Source: Mycoplasmataceae bacterium (GTDB taxonomy: Bacteria; Bacillota_I; Bacilli_A; Mycoplasmatales; Hepatoplasmataceae). From it: a stretch of DNA of 5,730 nucleotides. Shown here one piece after another: positions 1 to 5,730 of the stretch (position 1 is its first letter; each line of letters opens with the position of its first letter). Under the pieces are notes generated by a model. That model saw nothing but the letters and a program-made list of their open reading frames with translations, ran no database searches and was not told where the DNA came from. The position numbers were made by a program, and so were the translations under genes. Location of the stretch: contig JABSQC010000047.1 of the NCBI GenBank assembly GCA_013214845.1, positions 1 to 5,730 on the forward strand, written 5' to 3'.

Positions 1-210
1 TGATATCTTCATGTTTAATTCTTTTTCAAGTTTTCTAACAGTTTTAATTCTGTCTTCTTGTTCTTTAAAGTCTCCGTGTGACATGTTAAGTCTAATAACA
101 TTTACACCACTTTTAATAAGTTCTCTCATTACTTCTATTGATTCTGACCTAGGTCCAATAGTAGCAATTAACTTAGTCTTTTTTTCAAATAATTCTGCTT
201 TTTTTATCAT
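1..210 (-). CDS. pyk: Pyruvate kinase, N-terminal 70 residues (3' end of gene outside window)
   Basis: Pyruvate kinase transfers phosphate from phosphoenolpyruvate to ADP, giving pyruvate and ATP, the last step of glycolysis in the cytoplasm. The visible part begins MIKKAELFEKK and continues with the first strand of the catalytic barrel, TKLIATIGP (residues 12-20). The RLNMSHG motif follows (residues 40-46). It corresponds to the family's RLNFSHG, whose Arg, Asn and Ser contact ATP phosphate and the monovalent cation; the usual Phe is Met here. Residue 21 is Arg where Ala is common (GPAS). The start is the ATG at 210-208, one base after the pfkA stop and 10 bases after a good Shine-Dalgarno. 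The protein has about ten extra residues before the barrel strand compared with short bacterial homologues. The catalytic Lys/Glu/Asp region, B domain and C-terminal domain lie beyond position 1. Identification is firm; the integrity of the rest cannot be judged. Confidence 0.95.
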   Translation of the reverse strand, partial: MIKKAELFEKKTKLIATIGPRSESIEVMRELIKSGVNVIRLNMSHGDFKEQEDRIKTVRKLEKELNMKIS

Positions 211-211
211 A

Positions 212-1168
212 TTATATTAACTTCCTTACCCTTTTAATTAAATCTGTTCTGTCTGGGTTCTTCATTTTGACAGCTTCTAATATATCAAATGATTTTATTT
301 CTTCGCCTATCATTCCTAGGCAAATTCCTTTTTCATTTTTTTCAATTCTATTTACAGCTTCCTCTGCTAAAAGAGATGCTAATATTCTATCTTTAGGAGT
401 AGGAATTCCTCCACGTTGTGTGTAACCTAGAACATGAGCTCTTGACTCAACACCCGTTTTTTCTTGAATCTTCTTAGCTAGTTTGTTTACATCATACATG
501 TGTTCAGTAACAACTATCATTAATGATCTTTTAGAATCTTTTAATTCATTTACTTTTTTAATTATTTGTTCTTCAGATAATTTAGATTCAGGAACTGATA
601 GTATTTCAGCACCAGTAGAAAGAGCTCCATATATAGCAAGATCACCACAGTATCTACCCATAACTTCAATTACCATAGCTCTTCTGTGTGATTCAGAAGT
701 GTCCCTAATTTTATCTATAGAATCTACAACTACTCCAAGAGAAGTGTCAAATCCTATAGTTCAATCAGTAGATGCTATGTCGTTATCAATAGTTCCTGGC
801 AATCCTACTGTATTAATTCCCATCTCTGCAAGCTTAGCTGCCCCCATATAAGAGCCATCTCCACCAATTACTATTAGTGAATCAATACCAATTTTTTCTA
901 GTACCTTGACTGCTTTTTGTCTAACTTTTAATTCAGCAAATTCAGGTAGTCTTGCTGATCCCAAGAATGTTCCGCCTCTTGATATCATTCCATTTATCAA
1001 TTCAGGTTTTGCTTCAACAATTTTATTCTCAATCAGACCCTTATAACCTTCATAAACTAAATATGGTTTGTGACCTTTAGCTCAAGAAGATTTAACTGCA
1101 GCTACAACAGCCGCATTCATTCCTTGAGAGTCTCCACCAGAGGTTAAAATAGCGATTTTTTTACTCAT
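212..1168 (-). CDS. pfkA: ATP-dependent 6-phosphofructokinase
   Basis: PfkA phosphorylates fructose 6-phosphate with ATP to fructose 1,6-bisphosphate, the committed step of glycolysis, as a cytoplasmic homotetramer. The frame gives 318 residues, matching the 319-320 of bacterial group I enzymes. Two in-frame TGA codons (1082-1084 and 761-763) encode Trp29 and Trp136. Visible motifs are the nucleotide loop [11 protein letters not shown] (9-19), [10 protein letters not shown] (64-73), GGDGSYMGA (102-110), the catalytic PGTIDND with the base Asp128, the substrate-binding EVMGRYCGD (168-176), TEH with Glu222, and SRA...GYTQRGG (242-254) holding the sugar-phosphate arginines. Position 15 is Gln where GGDxPGMNA is usual. 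Several charged residues of the ADP/PEP effector pocket are replaced (see findings), so allosteric control may differ. The start ATG is set by AAGGAGAA six bases upstream. pfkA leads a two-gene unit with pyk. Confidence 0.97.
221..227 (-). promoter_or_regulatory. pyk ribosome binding site inside the pfkA 3' end
   Basis: On the minus strand AAGGAAG lies 10 bases before the pyk ATG and falls in the last sense codons of pfkA (GTA AGG AAG TTA ATA TAA). Initiation at pyk therefore occurs right where ribosomes finish pfkA, which fits translational coupling. This site fixes the pyk start at 210. Confidence 0.75.
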
Positions 1169-1174
1169 TTATAA

Positions 1175-1182
1175 TTCTCCTT
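1175..1182 (-). promoter_or_regulatory. pfkA ribosome binding site
   Basis: On the minus strand AAGGAGAA is a strong Shine-Dalgarno match, six bases upstream of the ATG at 1168-1166. It fixes the pfkA start. Confidence 0.85.
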
Positions 1183-1201
1183 AATTAAATTTTAACTCAT
1201 A

Positions 1202-1231
1202 GTAATAGCATAATAGTAAATATATTGTAAA
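1202..1231 (-). promoter_or_regulatory. Candidate promoter for pfkA-pyk
   Basis: In the 119-base gap between eno and pfkA the minus strand has TTTACA (1231-1226) as a -35 with 5 of 6 consensus matches, an 18-base spacer, and TATTAC (1207-1202) as a -10 with 4 of 6 matches. The -10 is preceded by TGC, giving an extended -10 (TG-N-TATTAC). The predicted start near 1195 leaves a leader of roughly 27 bases containing the Shine-Dalgarno. In DNA this A+T-rich such matches are easy to find; placement between a terminator and a well-spaced RBS is the main support. Confidence 0.45.
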
Positions 1232-1253
1232 TACTTTAAAAGTCCTATTAATT

Positions 1254-1276
1254 AAAAAAAGGAATTAATCCTTTTT
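1254..1276 (-). terminator. Intrinsic terminator after eno
   Basis: Read on the minus strand, AAAAAGGA, a five-base loop TTAAT and TCCTTTTT form a perfect 8-bp stem that runs into an unbroken seven-T tract. It begins 11 bases past the eno stop. The stem has only two G-C pairs, so it is weak alone and may let some transcription through into pfkA. The opposite strand also has a stem followed by five T, but no plus-strand gene needs it. Confidence 0.65.
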
Positions 1277-1287
1277 GTAAAAATATA

Positions 1288-2639
<1,352 letters not shown>

Positions 2640-2641
<2 letters not shown>

Positions 2642-2682
2642 AAAAAGAAATAGTCTAGCAAAAAAATGCTAGATTAATTTCT
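2640..2682 (-). terminator. Compound intrinsic terminator of the permease gene
   Basis: On the minus strand, TCTAGCA, a TTTTTT loop and TGCTAGA form a perfect 7-bp inner stem directly after the TAA stop. Just outside it, AGAAAT (2682-2677, the last two sense codons of the permease) pairs perfectly with ATTTCT (2651-2646), separated from the inner stem by a small internal loop (TAA against CT). Six T follow at once (2645-2640). The stop codon therefore sits within the hairpin. The arrangement of outer stem then T tract is a normal Rho-independent terminator. Confidence 0.75.
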
Positions 2683-5600
2683 GTATGTAGATAATTGTGG
2701 TCTTAAGTTAGAAGTCATAAGCTGCGAAATTAGATAAGTAATTAATGTTACACCAAGAATAATAATGAATGTATATAAAAATTGAATTAATGAAGGAGTT
2801 ATTATTATTGCAGCAATATCCATTGCAGGTGCTATTGAACTAGTGATAAATGAACCTATCCCTATAACTACGGGAATAGCTATAAAAAATCCTAACAATA
2901 AAATAATAGGGTAAAACATATAGGTAATAAGTGTTGTCTTAGTACTAGAATGACCCATTGTTTTTAATACATTTGTGTTATTTTTATTATCTTTAATAAT
3001 TTCATTTATCAAAATAAATATAAGTGATATTGCAATTAGTGTGGTCATAATTGATAAAGGATATATAGCAATTTGTATTGGTTCAATACTTGGGGTTGAC
3101 AGGTCTATATATATGTCAGAAATATTTAATGTTACTCCAGAAAAATATAAATTGTTTGCTCCTAGTAATGAATCAATGTATTCAATATTCTCAAGTAGAT
3201 ATTGGTTTCCTAAAAATTGTAAATTTCTATCAGTTGGAATTATTCCATCAATAGTCACTTTAGGGTTATCAAACAGTTGAAAGAGAGTCATTGTATCGTT
3301 GTAATAATCACTTGTTAGATTATCTAAATCAGTATTTTCAAAATTTGAGAAATCTAAGGTAAATGATTTAGATAAAGGGTTTCCCAGGTTTATTGATGAA
3401 GCTCCTAATTCGTTAATTACTCTAGATAATATTTTGTTGATGGAATCAGTTAATTTCTTATCAGATAATGTGACTCCGTATTTTTCATTTATTTTTGTAC
3501 TAATCTTATTGATGCTTGATTCAGAAGTAAAAAAATCAATACTTTCTTCTAATGAATATTCATTAGTAGAATCATCATTTGAGTTTGTTTCTGTAAAATA
3601 TGCAAAATTTAAACTCGTTGGAAGTTCAGATTCAATAAATACATTATTATCTGCAATTGACTTATCAGTTGTAATTGAATTTTTAAGAACATCTGTTCAA
3701 TCTGGATCAGCATAAGGTAAGTATAGAGAAGTACTAAAAGGTATATCAACAGTTCCTCCATAATATAGTTTAACTGTTCTTTCATCATTAGTTAGAGTTG
3801 AGCTTAAATTAGAATTATAGAAGTTTAAAGGAACAATTCATTCAACATATTCGCAATATTGATTACTTTTAAAATTTAAAATATCAGATGTACTAACATT
3901 GTCAACTTTATGCCCGTCATTAACAAAAAATGTTATCCTTCCATCCTTATTGGAATCATCAAGCTCAGAAAGTTCATTATTTTCTTCATCTGTTAATTTA
4001 TACATTTTAGATAAATCTTTAAATTCTTCTACAAATGTAATTCAAGAAATTGTTGTTCTATCATCTCCTATAAGATTTGTTCTTGTTATATTATAGCTAC
4101 TTACTTGGTTCTCTTTGTCAACTACATTAGTTCCCAAAGATATACCTAAAGAAGATGGATATTGTTTTAAATAATAATCTAAGTAGTGAATATTAGAATC
4201 ATCAAAGTTAACTCTTATGAAGTTTAAAAAGTTATTCAATACATTTTTTGATTTTCTAGAGTTAAGGCCATCTACTTTAGTATTACAATTATTAAGATTT
4301 TCTGGATAAGCATTAATTACTTCATTTAAGTAAGTTAAAGTCTGATTTGAAATATAAGTATTAGATATGGGAGCGTCTTTTACATATTTATACATAGTGC
4401 CATATAATTCATTACAAGAATAATTAACTGTTCCTGCTGTAGTTGCGGCTTCTGCTTCTGTCAATAACTTAGAAACTGATGATTCATTTAATCCAAAAGT
4501 ATAATCAGTTATAGTTCCATTGTCAATGCCCTCTTGAAATTCTTCATTTGTCATAACTGAGTTCTTTTTAGTACTTGAAGAAGTCTTAATTAGTGAAAGA
4601 TCCTCCATTACATAACTATCACTTATGTTACCAACAGTTTTTTCTAATGCATCACTGACAGAAAAACTAAGCAATATAAAGACACATATAGATATTGATG
4701 ATATTAGTATGGCAGCAGACTTTGATGCATTTCTAATTGAATTTTTTACTGAGTATGACTTAGAAAAAGAAACATTGTCAACACTATCTAATTTTTTTAT
4801 CAATTTATTTGGTTTTGCAAGAACTTCATCTTTAACTAAAGAAAGAGTATCCTTTGAAATAAAGAAGAATCTTGAAATTAAAAAGGCAAAAGATATAAAT
4901 ATTAAGAAAGGAAATAAAATTGTAAAAACAAATGACTGTAACGTAACATAAAATGAAGGAAGAGTTATTGTGAGTGTAGAAATGTTTATTCAAAGTATGT
5001 TCATTATTGGTGATAGTATTACTGTAAATACAAAACCTAGTAAAAGATAAATGATAATCTTTGTAACTAGAAGAAGAGAGATGGTTGATTGAGAATAGCC
5101 CAATGCTTTTAGATTTCCCATTCAAGTGACATCATTTCTAAATGAACGCGATATTAAAAATCCAATTACTACAATTCCTATTATCAATATGAAAATACCA
5201 AATATGTTAACGGAATTTTTTGAATTAAGTATAAAGTCATTGGCATATTTAAAGTTATCATTCTTTTTAACATAATCATTAGCTGTAACTATATCATCTT
5301 TAAGTAAGTCAGTTTCATGGCTACTATCTGTACTAGGTATAAATCCATTTGTAGTGGAACCTCTAAATGCAATTCCATTTGAAAATAAAGAATTAGAAAA
5401 AGTGTCAATTTCAATGTTGTCACTAAAAAATTTAAATAGTTGAGTGTAGTTATTAATCTTATTCTCTTTCAAGTAGTCTCTGTCTACAAATTTGTCAAGT
5501 GAAACAAAATATTTGTAATTAACTACTGACTCACTTGGAGTTGAAGATCCAGAAATAGTAGTAAAAGAATTTGTACTACTTGTATTGTAAGTTCTCTCAT

Positions 5601-5730
5601 CTCATTCTTGATTAATTCCAGTACCAGTTGTATCCTTATTGTAGTAATTTTCTTTTAATATATTAAACAAAGTATCTTCATTTACAAAAACTATTAAATT
5701 ATCTGTATCAATTCAATTTTCTGTAGCAAC
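2674..5730 (-). CDS. FtsX/MacB-like ABC transporter permease with two modules and a very large ectodomain (N-terminus outside window)
   Basis: One unbroken frame of 1018 residues reads from the window edge to the TAA at 2676-2674 once seven TGA codons are read as Trp; I found no TAA or TAG in it. Fragment numbering from the edge: residues 1-174 are polar and probably extracytoplasmic, with a Ser/Thr-rich stretch at 51-70. Membrane segments follow near 175-195, 218-245 and 265-290, with the cytoplasmic motif NLKALGYS (206-213) after the first. Another helix (339-358) leads into a polar, Asn/Asp/Ser-rich domain of about 525 residues (360-885). The protein ends with helices near 886-910, 935-963 and 980-1003 and a second motif, NVLKTMGHS (920-928). 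Two FtsX modules flanking extracytoplasmic domains are typical of macrolide-exporter/lipoprotein-release type permeases, whose partner is a cytoplasmic ATPase. None is visible here. Substrate is unknown; peptide or lipid export, lipoprotein handling, or mechanical signalling are all possible. Family call firm, function not. Confidence 0.85.

Noticed and set aside
1171..1260. Possible riboswitch or structured leader before pfkA
   Set aside because: The leader after the candidate promoter is only about 27 bases and shows no hairpin beyond the eno terminator, so it is too short for a known riboswitch class.
4832..5125. Minus-strand frame of 97 codons overlapping the permease in another frame
   Set aside because: It overlaps the FtsX module frame, which has clear membrane helices and the LKALGYS motif. 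The alternative product is low-complexity Asn/Ser/Phe-rich with no family resemblance.

Overview
The window looks like a mollicute chromosome (Mycoplasma/Mesoplasma/Spiroplasma type). The DNA is very A+T-rich. Every tryptophan codon I can place is TGA: 12 of 12 across three genes, with no TGG. The three genes other than pyk only read as intact proteins when TGA is decoded as Trp (genetic code 4). I cannot name the genus from sequence alone; Entomoplasmatales, Spiroplasma or the M. mycoides group all seem possible.

All genes lie on the minus strand, so transcription runs from high to low coordinates. From 5730 to 2674 there is one long open frame, 1018 residues visible with the N-terminus outside the window. 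It encodes an FtsX/MacB-type ABC transporter permease: two FtsX-like membrane modules, each with an LK-x-x-G-[YH]-S motif, and an extracellular domain of about 525 residues between them. It ends in a compound intrinsic terminator whose outer stem uses its own last two sense codons. Positions 2586-1288 hold enolase (eno), with its own TATAAT promoter and a terminator. Positions 1168-212 hold 6-phosphofructokinase (pfkA). One base downstream of its stop, at 210, starts pyruvate kinase (pyk), which runs off the low end of the window.

Functionally, 2.6 kb is core glycolysis. PfkA makes the committed step (F6P to F1,6BP), Eno makes phosphoenolpyruvate, and Pyk turns PEP into pyruvate plus ATP, the main ATP source in fermentative mollicutes. 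pfkA and pyk form a tight two-gene unit. eno appears to be a separate unit just upstream. The permease has no visible ATPase partner and no visible link to glycolysis beyond position.

The observations most worth a second look are the PfkA allosteric pocket, which lacks most of the charged residues that bind ADP/PEP in E. coli PfkA, and the large permease ectodomain, which carries an EF-hand-like D-x-N-x-D-G loop. I see no mobile element, CRISPR array, tRNA, rRNA or plausible undescribed multi-gene system here. No gene-free stretch exceeds 120 bases.
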